Translations under genes and position numbers: made by a program
The notes under the pieces: model-generated
Databases searched by the model: none
Seen by the model: the letters and a program-made list of their open reading frames with translations, nothing else
What the model was told of the DNA's origin: nothing
Shown here: positions 11,401 through 24,100 of the stretch, in pieces
How the letters are laid out: each line of letters opens with the position of its first letter
Position numbering within the stretch: position 1 is the first letter of the stretch
Source: Anastatus disparis
Taxonomy: Eukaryota; Arthropoda; Insecta; Hymenoptera; Eupelmidae
Direction of reading: 5' to 3'
DNA length: 64,000 nt
Assembly (NCBI GenBank): GCA_017163975.1
Contig: JAFFSR010000239.1
Coordinates: forward strand, 1,302,001-1,366,000

Positions 11401-14400
11401 TATCTGATGATCAATCAACAGTTTATGAATGGTTGTTTAACAAATACACATTATTAATTAACATACGTAAAATTAATTGATGTTTTTGAAAAATATCGAA
11501 ACTTTTTTTAAATTAGGCATGAGTATGCATAATTGTTCAGATATTTTCATCATTATAGAATTCATTTATATATGATTATGAACTATTCTTGTTTTGTAAG
11601 AGTTACACTAAAAACTATAATATTGTGTTTCATATTTCCATACAATAATTTAATATTTTTCTTTATTAAATAATAAAAGTAAATTAAAATCTTACTAGTT
11701 TTGTAAAGAGACAGATTAAACTTCCTTTTTTTTACTACACGGAAGAAAAATTACTACATCACATTGCGTAACTGTGAGAAATACTTGATTTTCAATAAAT
11801 ATGATTATTTATATAATAAAAATTGTTATATATAATAAACATTCTATATATATATCGAGTAAATTTTTTTCATATATACATTAATTTTTATTATATAAAC
11901 AATTATTTTTATACAAAATCAAGTATGTCCCACGGTTATGCAATGTGATATAGTAATTTTTCCTTCAGGATTCTTTTCCACATGTTCATTATTAATTTTA
12001 GTGAAATTTTTTTTTATCTAAATAATTATACTTTATGTATATATTTTTTGTTTTTTTGTTGAAATTTGAAGGTCTAGTTACGGCGCCATTATTAAAACAA
12101 TTTTCCATGAGGTCAGTCGGCATAATTGGTGCTGTACTTTTTGGTATACCTAATGTTATGATGGCATTCGTACGTCACGTTATTGAAATGGCTGTGATTT
12201 TTTTTCTTCAAGGAATTGGCCTCGGACTGATATTTACGATATGCAATACCAATTTTAATGCCTACTTCGATAAGAAGAGGTCGATGGTACTATGCTAACA
12301 AATATATATGCACATTTATTCACGAAAAACCTTGCATCTTCTTAATCTTTCTTTTCATCTTATCAGTTATACTTTTTATTGTTAATACTTTACATCTAAA
12401 ATTTATAGAAAAAAAATTTTTAATATTTTACATAGTTAAAAGTTTTCCTTTTTTTATATTTTTAAAAAAATTCAATTAATTCATCAACTTTTTGAAACAA
12501 TTACCGAATCATAAAAAATGAAAATAAAAAATTTCTATTATCATTAGGTTATGGGCATATCGCAGGCCATCGTTGGTCTTGGTGGAATCATATACCCAAT
12601 AGGCATTGAATTAATGATGGAAGAATATGGTTATCGAGGTAAATCATTTATTATTAAAAAGAGCAATAAAATAAAAAAATAATATTTTACACTACCGTAA
12701 TTGATAAGCTTTTCAATTACAAAAGTCATTGTACACGAGCAAAGATACTTATTAAAAACTCGCAATTGGCCGTAATATGCAGGCTTATCAAACCAAACTT
12801 TATCATCAACTCAGAATCTTTGAAATCAAGAAATGCACTTACCGTAGACAAACATTAAAGTACACATGTATTGCGTTGATAAAGTTCTGTTGATATATTA
12901 TTTTTTTTATTTTTTGATAATCATTATCTTAAGCGACAGCGATTGTATTTGTAATTGTCTATCATATATATATATATATATACAGAAAAAAATTAGTCAA
13001 TGGAGAAATTCAAAATTATTTGAAATAATATATTATAAATTTGGTAAAGCATTTTTCTCAAAATTATAATATAACATTTTAAGAAGCTGTGAAATACCGT
13101 ATGCTATGCTTGAAATTCCACACGTCAAGAAAGAGAAAAAGAATGACAAAACTTGACATCCCAGATGTCAAGCGCATTGAATCTTGTACTTCAAGGATCG
13201 TTGAAATGATATATTACCAGCTATTTCATTAAAAAAATTGATAATAGTAATGTATTATTCAATGAATGTTTATTCAGTATTTCAATCAACATTGAAATCT
13301 TCTATTGTCAAATTTCTTTCTGTATATATATACCGAAAGATTCCGAAAAATACGCTTTACAGATTTTTGTTTATTTCACATAATTTATGACATCGATATA
13401 TGTATATATATATTACTTTATTTTTTATCGATGTCATAAATTGTGTGAAATAAATAAAAATCTGTAAAGTGTATTTTTCGGAATGAGAAATTATAATTTA
13501 TCAGAATTATTTATTTAATTCTTTCGATTGAAATTTCAAAAAATAAGTTTGAATTTTTAATTAAATTAGTAGATTGATTTATTATTGCTATTAGAACTTT
13601 GCCTTTCCAATACATAAACAAGAAATTTTAACAGAAACAGTGAAAACTAGCAGTTAATCGTTACTTTAAAAGAAAAATTAATTTTCGCCAACCTTGAAAT
13701 TGCCGCTTTTGCCAAATTATAAAGTGAAATATTGTGCTAGATTTATTATTCTTCAAGTATAGAATTTAATACTTTTTTTAGGACCACGATTATTATTTAT
13801 TTTTATTTCTAAAAAATTTTTCTTATAAATTAAAATAAGCAAAGCAGAACACGAAAATTATAGGTACAGCAGCAATTACAGGTGCATTAAGTTTAAACTG
13901 CATAACGGCAATGGCATTGATGAGACCGCCATCGAGCTGGAAGACGAAATTCCGCAATAGAAAGCTACGTAATAATGATGATATTAATGATGAAAGTAAA
14001 AAGCCATTGGTTACCGGCAATACCTTACCTGGTCCGCGTGAAATCGAGGTTCTTAAAAAGGGAGAAAAATGGATTAGTTGTAGAAGTTTGCAGGATGACG
14101 ATCGCGTCAAGAATCAAGAATTGGTAACTATTTTATTTTTACTTTTAATTATGAAAAACTAGTAATATTTTATTTAAATATTTAGAATTTATAATTATTA
14201 TAATTTAAAATTTTTACTTAATAAAAAAAATTTTGCATTTTTCAAAATTGGATTAAACGTAAGTTAAATAAAGAATTTAATGTATTCATGTCCGAGTTTT
14301 GAAAGATAAAATTAACTTATGATTTAAATGCGAAAAAAAATTGATTAATTGATTATCGCTATCTTATCATATTTAGAGTAAAGTTTAGTAATAAAAAAAT

Positions 14401-17400
14401 GTCTTATTATTGGCAACATAAAAATGACTTTATTATTCTATTTTAACGATTGTTTTTATCAATATAATATTTTCATTTTTCTCTTTACGCTGAAAAAAAA
14501 TTTTCTTATATTATATTTATTTATTGCGCAAATGATACATTTATATGAGGTCTTCAGTGGCTCACTCGGTAGAGCGATGGATTCGCAATCCAAGGGCCCG
14601 AGTTCGAATCCTGCTCTCAGCCGATTGATACAAGCACCACTATACATTACATGTGCTTCGTTCACAAACACACTGAATATCTCCGTCGCTAGTAAACATC
14701 GCAATGATAGCATAAATGCAGCGACGTTAAATAAAATTTAAAAAAAGAGCAATGAGAAATTAATAATGCATCGAAATTTTTAGAAGTGCATTTTCAAAAT
14801 TAGCACAAAATATTTATAATTTTAAAAATGTATTTACCAGCACAAAATAATTGTGTTAATTTTTAATTTTAATTTTAATTTGCTTATATAAATTCATATA
14901 TACTTGTATTAAAATTATAATTTTAATATTTATGAATGTTTCATTTGTTATTTTCAACATGAATTTCGTATATTATTTATCTAAAACAACCACGGGTGAT
15001 GGAATTAAAAATTTTGCAATCTACACTTTAAAAAAAAAATAAAAAAATAAATAATCAAAAGAATTTCGAAAATTTATCGTATACGTAAAAGCTATGTTAA
15101 TTAAACAAAAAGATATCTTGAAATTGTAAATTTTCCAAAGACCCCTGAAGTAAGGGTTGCTTCAGTTTCCGATGTTGAAAATGGTATATGCCGAGAACGT
15201 AGCAAATCGATGCTGGTAACCGAATGGCCAGACTGGACAAAATCAAGGAAAAGTGCATTATTAGCTGGTTTCACATCATCGAGCTTGACTAATCTAAGAG
15301 TTCAACCGGGTACAGAGACTTTGAACAATGCGGTTTTACAATTAACTTCTCCAACGAAAACAATTGCTGAAGAAGAGAGGGACAGCGATGCTATAGTTGT
15401 CGATGTTATTAGTGAAAAAACTCCGAAGATCTTTAGGATCAGGTAAAAATCTTAATTACATTAGTTATCGTTCGAATAAAGACTATTTTTATATGCACTA
15501 TAAATAATAATTTGGTAAAATTACTATGAGAGTAGATAATTGAAATATCCTACTCTGAAAGTAGTAAAATGATGAAAGATATTGTAAATTTACAAAACCT
15601 AATAACGATTTTACTCTATTGTACGTATTGTATTTTTGTGAATCTACTTAAACACCAAAATAATTATTTTATTACTAGTAAAATCGCTACTTTCAAATTT
15701 GATAGTTAATTTATTCTATACTATACTTATTGAGATGATACGAAAAAACAAAAGAAAATTTACAAAATCAAATAAATTAGCAGAAAGAAACTGTAATTTT
15801 ACTACTTACAAAGGTGCACCGAAGAATTTTACTATTCTATAGTAATTTTATGTAGATCTTTTTACGTTATACTCCGTAGTTTTTTTTTAATCATTATTAA
15901 ACATAACTTTGAAAAAATTATTCTAATTCGCAGAAGCCGTCGTTTATTAGACAGTCTAATAGATTTTTCCTTACTTAAAAACCGTCCATTCCTCAACATG
16001 TGTTTGGGTATTAGTTTTGTATTTACAAGCGACTTTACATTCGCATCATTTTTACCAATGATGATGACCAGTCGTGGTTTTACAAAGGCCGACGCTGCCC
16101 TTGCCATAACTGTATCAGCAAGCGCTGAGCTTGTGTCACGTATATGCCTTGCAATATTTACAATATTCATCGATGCCAGGCCAAAAATGATATTTTTCGT
16201 TGCTATGATCGGCATGACCTTAGCCAAAATTGGTAAGTTGTATAATTATTTGTTATTCAAGTAATTAAGCTTTTATATAATAAAATTCAAAAAATCCAAA
16301 AGTCATTTCTTTTTCCCTTTTCAAAAAAAGTTTTACCAAAAGTATTTTAAATTTTCGTCATATGGCAATATAATCCAGAATTTAATTTAGTTATAAAACA
16401 AATTATTTAACATTAAAACCCCTACGTCTTGGAAAATCGATCATCTAGAAAATAGAGAATCGTTGGTTCGAGCTCTATTCAGGATTTTTTTTTCTCTCTT
16501 GAAATTATTTATCAATTGAGAATTCGTCATTCAGCTTGCAATTTTTGAAGATAACATTAAAGTGACAAAATGATCATGCCTTTGTTAAATATAAATTCAA
16601 ATTTTAGAGCATCAATAAATTTAACTTATTATTTAAAAAGAATTGTTATTGGTCAGTAAATTTGTTTTTTTTTAAACATTAAAACCTACCATAACGAAAT
16701 CGTTCTCACTTATTAAATGCTTACGTTTCAAAATTATCCCCTCACTTACAACAAAGATACATACATATATATATATATAACTTGACCCATTATTTCATTT
16801 CATTATTATATCTCTATTATCTCACATTTGCACGTTTAATATTGTATCTGTGCGCACAGGCTATCTGTATCTCGAGGACACATTGACTGGCACGATAATA
16901 ATGGTGGCGGCAATCGGTGCAGTACGCTCGTGGTTATTAGTGCCCCAACCACTTGTTGTCGTTGAGAACATCAGTGTCGATCAGTTTGCCGCTGCTTACG
17001 GCGTTTTCGCCATTGTCAGCGGTGTTATATCTGTTATATTCGGACCTTTTGCTGGTAAATAATCATGGATATTTCTATAATATTTCGTTTTTTTTATTAT
17101 TTTATCTAAATTTATAAAATATCAATTCAATTATTATTTTTGTTCAAATTATTTGATGTGTAAATTTTTGTTTTGAAGAAAATTTTTATAATAGTTCATT
17201 TTTTGAGATAACGATTTTTTAAATCAGTTTATTTTGTGATTTTCAACAATTAAAGTTTTGGTCAAAGTTCAAATAGAAAATAAAAAATAATAAATTTATT
17301 CTTCAGGTCTCGTAAAAGACTGGACTGACAGCTTCGTTGTGTGCCAAATAGTACTTTTACTTATGAACGCTTTATTTATTGTGCCATGGACGATGGAAAT

Positions 17401-17458
17401 AGTGCTCGACAAAAAAAAATCGAAAAGTGTAAATAAATCAACTAGTGTTAAAAAATAA
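8415..17458 (+). CDS. SLC16 / monocarboxylate-transporter-like protein, complete, 623 aa
   Basis: Membrane transporter of the MFS/SLC16 family. Nine coding exons: 8415-8645, 9024-9150, 12072-12286, 12548-12638, 13864-14123, 15141-15442, 15934-16232, 16860-17054 and 17307-17458 (TAA). All junctions are GT-AG and the phases add to exactly 624 codons. An acidic, Lys-rich cytosolic N-terminus (1-60) precedes DGGWGW at residues 62-67 (TM1 signature). The second SLC16 signature appears as YFDKKRSMVMG from residue 184. Residues ~245-415 form the long, charged central loop typical of the family; TM7-12 run from ~420 to ~600. The tail is Lys/Ser-rich. The start ATG is preceded by an overlapping, out-of-frame 7-codon uORF from 8401. 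Introns hold two SINEs and several foldback elements. The N-half is quite divergent from the neighbouring minus-strand paralogue. Substrate unknown. Confidence 0.92.
9343..9540 (+). mobile_element. tRNA-derived SINE, copy 2 (in intron 2 of the SLC16-like gene)
   Basis: Same family as copy 1: GTCAGTGGCTCAGTTGG, B box GAGTTCGAATCCCA, ACATGTGCTTTGTTCGCAAA, GTCGCTAATTAGCATC, and the end GCGACGTTAAATAG with an A-rich tail. Sense orientation within the host intron. Confidence 0.85.
11741..11966. mobile_element. MITE-like element with long terminal inverted repeats
   Basis: About 226 bp in intron 2 of the SLC16-like gene. The left end GGAAGAAAAATTACTACATC and the next part (CACATTGCGTAAC...ATACTTGATTTT) pair with the reverse complement of the right end (GAAGGAAAAATTACTATATC, CACATTGCATAAC...ATACTTGATTTT). 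Pairing continues, more loosely, into AT-rich sequence for roughly 90-100 bp per arm. No ORF. No clear target-site duplication was identified. Confidence 0.75.
13341..13483. repeat. Near-perfect 57-bp inverted repeat (long hairpin) in an intron
   Basis: Left arm 13341-13397 and right arm 13427-13483 are 57 bp each and differ at three positions; a 29-bp AT-rich loop (13398-13426) lies between. The arm tips read TTCCGAAAAATAC and the inner ends GACATCGAT. Lies in the intron between the SLC16 exons 12548-12638 and 13864-14123. Transcribed, it would form a long, almost unbroken RNA stem. Most likely a young foldback element; too long and too perfect for a usual pre-miRNA. Confidence 0.85.
14547..14747 (+). 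mobile_element. tRNA-derived SINE, copy 3 (in intron 5 of the SLC16-like gene)
   Basis: GAGGTCTTCAGTGGCTCACT opens the copy; B box GAGTTCGAATCCTG; body ACATGTGCTTCGTTCACAAA; end GCGACGTTAAATAAAATTTA with an A-rich tail. ORFs read in both directions across this stretch are shadows of the repeat. Confidence 0.85.
15516..15850. mobile_element. Possible MITE in intron 6 of the SLC16-like gene
   Basis: A perfect 12-bp inverted repeat, TAAAATTACTAT at 15516-15527 and its complement at 15839-15850, bounds 335 bp of AT-rich sequence. Inside, GAAAGTAG near 15558 and CTACTTTC near 15688 also pair. Short termini and no clear target duplication make this uncertain. Confidence 0.4.
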
Positions 17459-18190
17459 TGCGTACGTTCGTTAGTAGTGTAAAAAAAAAACAAAAAAACT
17501 TTACAAGACTGGTTTAAAAAAAATACAAAACGCGAGAGTGAATTTACTGTAGTGATTTAACTTTACTTGTTGACTTATGAATTTTTGGAATATTTGTTAG
17601 CGAAATACTTATTTTTATTTGTTAATTGTAAGTTTGAGTTGTAAATCTTTGTTGAAAACTTTAGTTAATGTTTAATTTATTTATTATTAGCAGTTGTTTA
17701 ACTACAAATAAAAAAAAATGTTTTTTTCACAGTGATAAATTTGTTGATCATTGAAATTAACAAGATTGCATTGATTTTTTTTTTTACTTAAGGTAAAGAT
17801 TTATTATGAGCTGATGTGTGGTAAGCGGTTATCAATGTTACATAATGTGAACAATTTTCGCTTATTAATCTACTGATAAGTAACATCTTTACCAAAAAAA
17901 TTAACGACGACAGTAGCCTAAAAACATCCAGTCAATTGCACGATACATTTGAAATATTTTTTTTTCTTCCATTCCTTAATTAATAATTTATAAATTAATC
18001 ACGTTTTACAAAATACAATAGTTTCAAAATTAAAATAAAAGATTAGAATCCTTTACCTATTACAAAATTACTGGATCTCCGATTTTTCGAAACAACTTAC
18101 GAACTAGAAAGGAGCATTTACAAACATAATAAAAAAAGATCAATAAAAATGTACAAGTAGTTTTGTGCCAGTCAAGAATTTTTTCATAAT
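17459..18190. other. Spacer between convergent 3' ends
   Basis: The 732 bp between the stop codons of the plus-strand SLC16-like gene and the minus-strand CYP4G gene must contain both 3' UTRs. AATAAA at 17706-17711 is the plausible poly(A) signal of the transporter. On the other strand TTTATT near 17801 (AATAAA in the CYP4G sense) is a candidate for CYP4G. The two transcripts therefore end close together. No other gene is seen. Confidence 0.5.
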
Positions 18191-21100
18191 TTATGCAACG
18201 ACAGTCTCGTTTCGTGGTTCAATCTTTATCCTGAATCCATCGGATCTCTTCAGAATTATGTCCACTTGGAGTTTGAAATCTTCTTCAGTTAAATCGGAAA
18301 TGATTTTGTAGTTTCTTAAAATTGTGGATATCAGAACCTTCAGTTTCAGCATAGCGTATTTGCGACCGACGCAAGACCTACAAATTTTAAAAATGAAAAA
18401 AAAACATTTAGTGTTTTTATTAAAAAAAAAAAAAAAAGAATGATAAAAATTAATTGATATACCTTGGTCCAGCACTGAACGGAATGTAAGCGTAATAATG
18501 TCTATCTTGAGTTTTGTCAGGCAAGAAGTTATCGGGATCAAAGGTTTCAGGGTTTGGATAATGTTCCTTGAGACGATGAACTTTAAATTGAGGAATGACA
18601 ACAGTACAGCCCGATGGTAAAATATAATCTCCAGATGCTAAATAAAAAATAAAACGTACGTTAAACAATTCTTTGATCGAAAAAAACAAAATCTATTGAT
18701 TTTTATTAATTAAGTTTATAGGAGTTTTACCTAATTTAACATCTTCATTGAGTTGTCTAGCAATAGCTGGCACAGGAGGGAAAAGTCTTAAAGTTTCTAA
18801 AATAACTCTTTCAAGATATTTCATTTCCAAAGTGTCACCGAAAGTGCATGGTCTATCAGAGCCTTTGAAAATATCATTGATCTCTTCCATTACTCTAGCC
18901 TAGAATCATATTCACTATGAATTATTCTGTTCACATAAATTATCGCTTGAATGACATCATAATTTAATTTAAAATATTTTCATTCAAAGACAATAGTAAT
19001 ACAGCTGATTTAATTTGATGTCCAACTAGAAAAAATAAAAAAGAAGAATTATTGCAATACCTGAATATCTTGATGAATTCCAAGTACACAAAGTGTAAAG
19101 CTTGATCCGGCAGCTGTAGTGTCATGACCCTAAAATTTGAAAAATTAATTTTTTGACGATATTATTACTAAAAAATATTAATCTCATTAACACAATAATA
19201 ACAATAATAATCACCTCAAACATAATAGTATCGACTTCTTCCTTAATCTCTTCATCAGTCAATTGTTCACCATTTTTCCTCATTTCCAGCATCAAGTCCA
19301 AAAAGGCAAGTCTCCGCTTTTCTCCTATAAAAATATAATATTTACATTTGCTGAACGAAGTTCAAAATAAATTTCTCAATAATGAGCAATTAATTTGCGT
19401 TGGAATTTTACTTGTTTTAATTTATTCATCGATACTTCAGTAATCAATAAAAGAAGTTATTGTTTTCAAAAGCAAAGATAAAGATTCAAATTAGAATGAG
19501 TGCTAACACGTTAAGCTAAAAATAAAAAATATTATGGCAACACATCTTATAGATGTCCAAAGCCAATTCTTAAATTTCTTATTTTTGTTGAAAAAAAAAA
19601 TAAAAATTTCAAACAACCAAAAACCATGATCTTACCAACATCATTTTCATCAATATCATCAAGATCATCCCTAACGTATTTCATTTTTTGTTCCTGTGAT
19701 TGATTAGTTTCAGTCTTATTAGCTTCATTCTTAATATCATTCATAATAGATACCATCATCGGCGAGCTGGCTTTATCAGCGCTGAATTCGGCCTTGCGTT
19801 TAGTAATGACTCGTGACGTCAAGCCGTGAATGATATCAAGGAATTTTTGTTGTTGCTTGGCAAAATTGGTGAATTGGAAAAAGGCATCCATTCTCAACAG
19901 GAAATTGTACTGTCTCCGATGAATAATGTTACACATTCTATGCAAAACAGTACATTTATTCGATTGATTCTCAAACGCACAATCGAAAGTTAAGACGTAA
20001 AAATTCTTTTTTTTTCAGCTTCGATACTTTTTTAACATGTATTCTTTTCTTTTATTTTTTTTTCTCGCACGTCTGCGCGTCATTCATACATAACGTGATA
20101 TAATAAGTGACGCGGATTAGCGAATTGATCAAACGAGGGCCTATGAATTATTTAACGGGAATACATAAGAGACTTTAATTGTATATTGACTTTATACTTG
20201 GGAATTTATCGGTGTTAAAGAACTTCTTGTGACAATATTTTTCCTTTCTTTTGATTCTCTGTTTTTTTCATTCAGTGACTTGGTGTTAATTTAACATTTG
20301 TGAATAAGAAATTTATTTTATTTTTGTATTGTGCGTTAAAATAATACTTTTTTTATGCGTAAAATCAAACAAGGAAAATGTTCCACTTTCGAGTTTTTTA
20401 GGCTTTATTTTTGTTTTGGTAAATATTTTCGTTTATAAATTTCTGAATAAAATTGTAAGTTCATTCAGTTCAACATTCCGTTTCTTTAAAATTACAAGTT
20501 CGTGGTCTGTATATTATGGAATTTTTTAAAAATTTACATCCATTTCAAGATTGTATAATTTTTAAGCTAATGATTTAAAGAACTTTTTTCTGAGAGGGAG
20601 TAAAAGTTATTGAAATGAAATTTGTTTAAAAAAGTCAATTGGTTTTAAGTTAGAAAAAAATGAAAATCATACAAAAAGTTTTCATTTGCAAAACAAGCGC
20701 TGTATGTTATTATTTTACCATAACTTTTATAGATGAACAGATTGAGAGTTTTTTTTAATGAATTTTAATGTTAACCTTCTATATATTTTAGAGGAATGGA
20801 TTTAAAAACTATATGGTATTAAAGTGGATGTAAATTTATAACCTTAAGGTTCAGGCTAAGTATAATTCATAATTTCAAAAAAGCTGAACATTGAACTAAA
20901 TAGACACAAATATTTTAATGTTTTTTTATAAGAAAAAATACCCAAAGCCAATAGAAAATCTAAAACTGGGAAATGAAACACCCCTTATAAAAACATTTGT
21001 GAATAAAGAAATTTTTTAATTTATATCAAAAGAAGAAAAACAATATTTTGATCTTATTTCATCATACCAATAAAAATAAAACAAAGATTCATTTCGTAAA

Positions 21101-24100
21101 TAAAAAAAAGAAAATCTAATTTCAATACTATAATACATAAATGTAAATTTTAAGGAATAGCTCTCAACGAAATTGAAATATTTATATATTCCCAAAACTA
21201 TATTATTTTCTACTGAAATTGATCTGTTATGAAAATAATTAAAATCGATTTATAACCTATGACTAATAAATAACAATAGCTTATCGTAATAATAAAATAA
21301 TATCTCACTTCATAACAGCCATTGCATAATCGAAGCTACTCTTTTCCTTCTGCGTTCCTCTAACACCCATAGCCGTCTCCAAAAGAATGTCAACAGTTAC
21401 ACCAGATAAGTAATCGTGACAATCAAATTCCTTGCCAACTTCGCTTTTTAATCTTTTGACAAGATCAATGCCGTTTTCATAAAAAAGAGGCACGAAAGAT
21501 TTCAAAACGTTTAGATGGAAAGTTGGAGCTATGATTTTACGATGAGTACGCCATTTGTTACCAGTACTTATGAGGAGACCCTCACCCAGCCAGGGTGCAA
21601 AATATCTTGTTAAAAAAATGGAGTTTGAATTATAATTGAAAAATTAAATGCTGTAAATTCTATTGTACAATTAAATTTTATTAGATTATTAAGGACTTAC
21701 CTATATTCGGGTGATTTGTCAATATGAACGTGACTGCTAAGAATTATTTCAACATCTCGTGGGTCAACAAGGAAGACTACTAGTTTCGGACCAAGGAACG
21801 CTCTTGCAACGTTTCCGTAAATGTCATACTTCAAAACTTCTTGTAATACATCTTTTGGTTGTATTCCGACCGCCATCAAAGCATTTCCAAAGAATGGAAC
21901 TGTTTTTGGACCTTAAATCATATATTTTTATTATTTTTCATTGAAATTGATTATTTCGTTGAAGTTTGTTTATTTATTGTTTTGATGCGGAAAAATATCT
22001 TTTTTATAAAGGTAGTGCATGAGGTAACACATTTAATATATTGTCTAATCTAATGAGTTTACAACAAGACAATATATTCTATAGCAAAGAGTTTCATAAT
22101 TATTAGAAAGTATAAATGTAAGTTCAGTTTTTACAAATGAATACTTATTTTAGTTTATTCTTTCTCAAATCTTAAAGGTTTATTCTTTTATAAAGAATAA
22201 AGTTGAGAATCACCTTTTTCCAAGATGAAAATTTAAAGAAAGAATAAATCTAAATGCTAATTTTTTTATATAGAATAAAGTAGACAGGTTGCACTTTTCT
22301 AAACGATTTATAGTACGTTTACTTTATTAGAAATGTACACGTAAGATATACTCTTATAAATTATAATATTTTTCTTTTTAAATTACTAAACTTTTTTTAA
22401 ATAATCTATTACCTATTTTTTTAAATGTTCTATTTTCTTTCTGTTGAAAAGTATGACCTCATAATTTAATTCTCTGTAAAAGACTAAACTTTTGAATTTA
22501 TTCTTTTCTAAAAGTCAATTTTGTTTTACTATTCATATAAAGTATAAATTCTTAATATTTTCCTTTATAAAAAAAATTAATTTATAAGTTTAGAATTAAA
22601 AATTAATGAATTATAGAGTCAATTTTGATCTTAAAGTTTATGTTGAAAATGTTAAAAGTAGTTATTACTCACGATAAGCTACTAAAACTACTGAATTTTA
22701 ATACTGAAAATTTTTTTTAACATTCAGAATGCTTACACAAAAGTTACTGGATCTTTCACCTTCTAAACAAAAAAAAACTAATAAAATTACACTCAGTCTT
22801 GTTTAAATTATTATCTCCAATGAAACAAATGACAGCACAAATCTTAATTTGAGATATAAGTTCAAAGTGTCGGATGCTACGCTTTGCCATACATCGTATT
22901 CTGTAAAACTGTCTTGGGATCTATTGGGCGCTTAGAGACATTAACGGGTTAATATTAAATAAGAAAAGTTTAAAATTCAAATCTAAATATAATAAATATA
23001 TTTGAAGTAATATCGAAAAATAGTTTTAATGTTAACCACTAAAATAGAAAAAAGGACTTGGATTTATAGTTATAGTAATTGTTTCGTAGAAAAATTTATG
23101 CTATTTTATTAAAAAACCATCTTTTATTATTTTAAATGAAAATTTATAAATCAAATTTTAATTTAAGTTACAAATACATTTTAATATTTTTGTACACGTT
23201 CTAAGGTATTGCTGCATAAACATTGATAATTAATTAAAAAATTTATTTGTATACTGTTCGATAGTTTTTTATGCTTTAACGATCTTTTAAATTTTTATAG
23301 AAAAATTTTACTGAATCTAAAACAATTCGACTTGAAAAAGAATCGAACCAACTTAAAAAAATATTTTAAAAAGTGAAAAATGATTCCTATTTATTATTAT
23401 ATCTAATTTGATAAAGAAAATAAAAATTCACACTTTTTTACTCTAACAATTTTAGTGAATGAAAGTAAAATTTTATTAAAGTATTCGAAATCAACATCAA
23501 AGAAATATTGGTCAAAAATTATAATTATAATAATCTATGTATTATTATTACAAGTAGCGTTAAATAAGATCTAAAATTATATATTTAGATTATTTAAAGT
23601 TTTATAAATGCTTTTATACGGTATTTAAATGCGTTTTCTTTTGAAAGACTTTTGACTCTTATTTTCATAAATTTTCATACATAAGGCGATTCGCACTAAC
23701 ATTAATTAAAAAGTGTTTAATAACTATTGAAAGGAAAGAACGTAAAATATAGTTGAACATAAGTTCAACGTTTGTGACAAGGGGTCAAAATACTATTTTA
23801 AATTAGTATTTTTTCAAAACTTTCGAATAAGGTAGTTTCAATGTATTTTTTGAAAAATTAAGTAAAAAAATTGAACAGCGAATTCATGAATATTTTTTCT
23901 TTTTGTTTTTTAATTTTATTTAACGTCACTGTATTTATGCTAACATTGTGATGCTAATAAGCGACGGAGGTTTCAAGTGTGTTTGTGAACAAAGCATATG
24001 TAATGAACAGTGGTGCTTGTATCAATCGACTGAGAGCAGGAATCGAACTCGGGTCTTCGAGTTACGAATCCATCGTTCTATCGAGTGAGCCACTGACGAA

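Noticed and set aside
13341..13483. microRNA precursor
   Set aside because: 57-bp nearly perfect arms are longer and cleaner than normal insect pre-miRNAs; a foldback element is more likely.
14459..14741. Opposed ORFs of 84 and 105 codons
   Set aside because: Both lie across SINE copy 3 in an intron.
18378..18601. Upstream part of the minus-strand frame running into the last CYP4G exon
   Set aside because: It is intron read-through plus a wrong frame of exon 8; the splice acceptor at 18377 and the heme motif across 18463|18377 fix the true structure.
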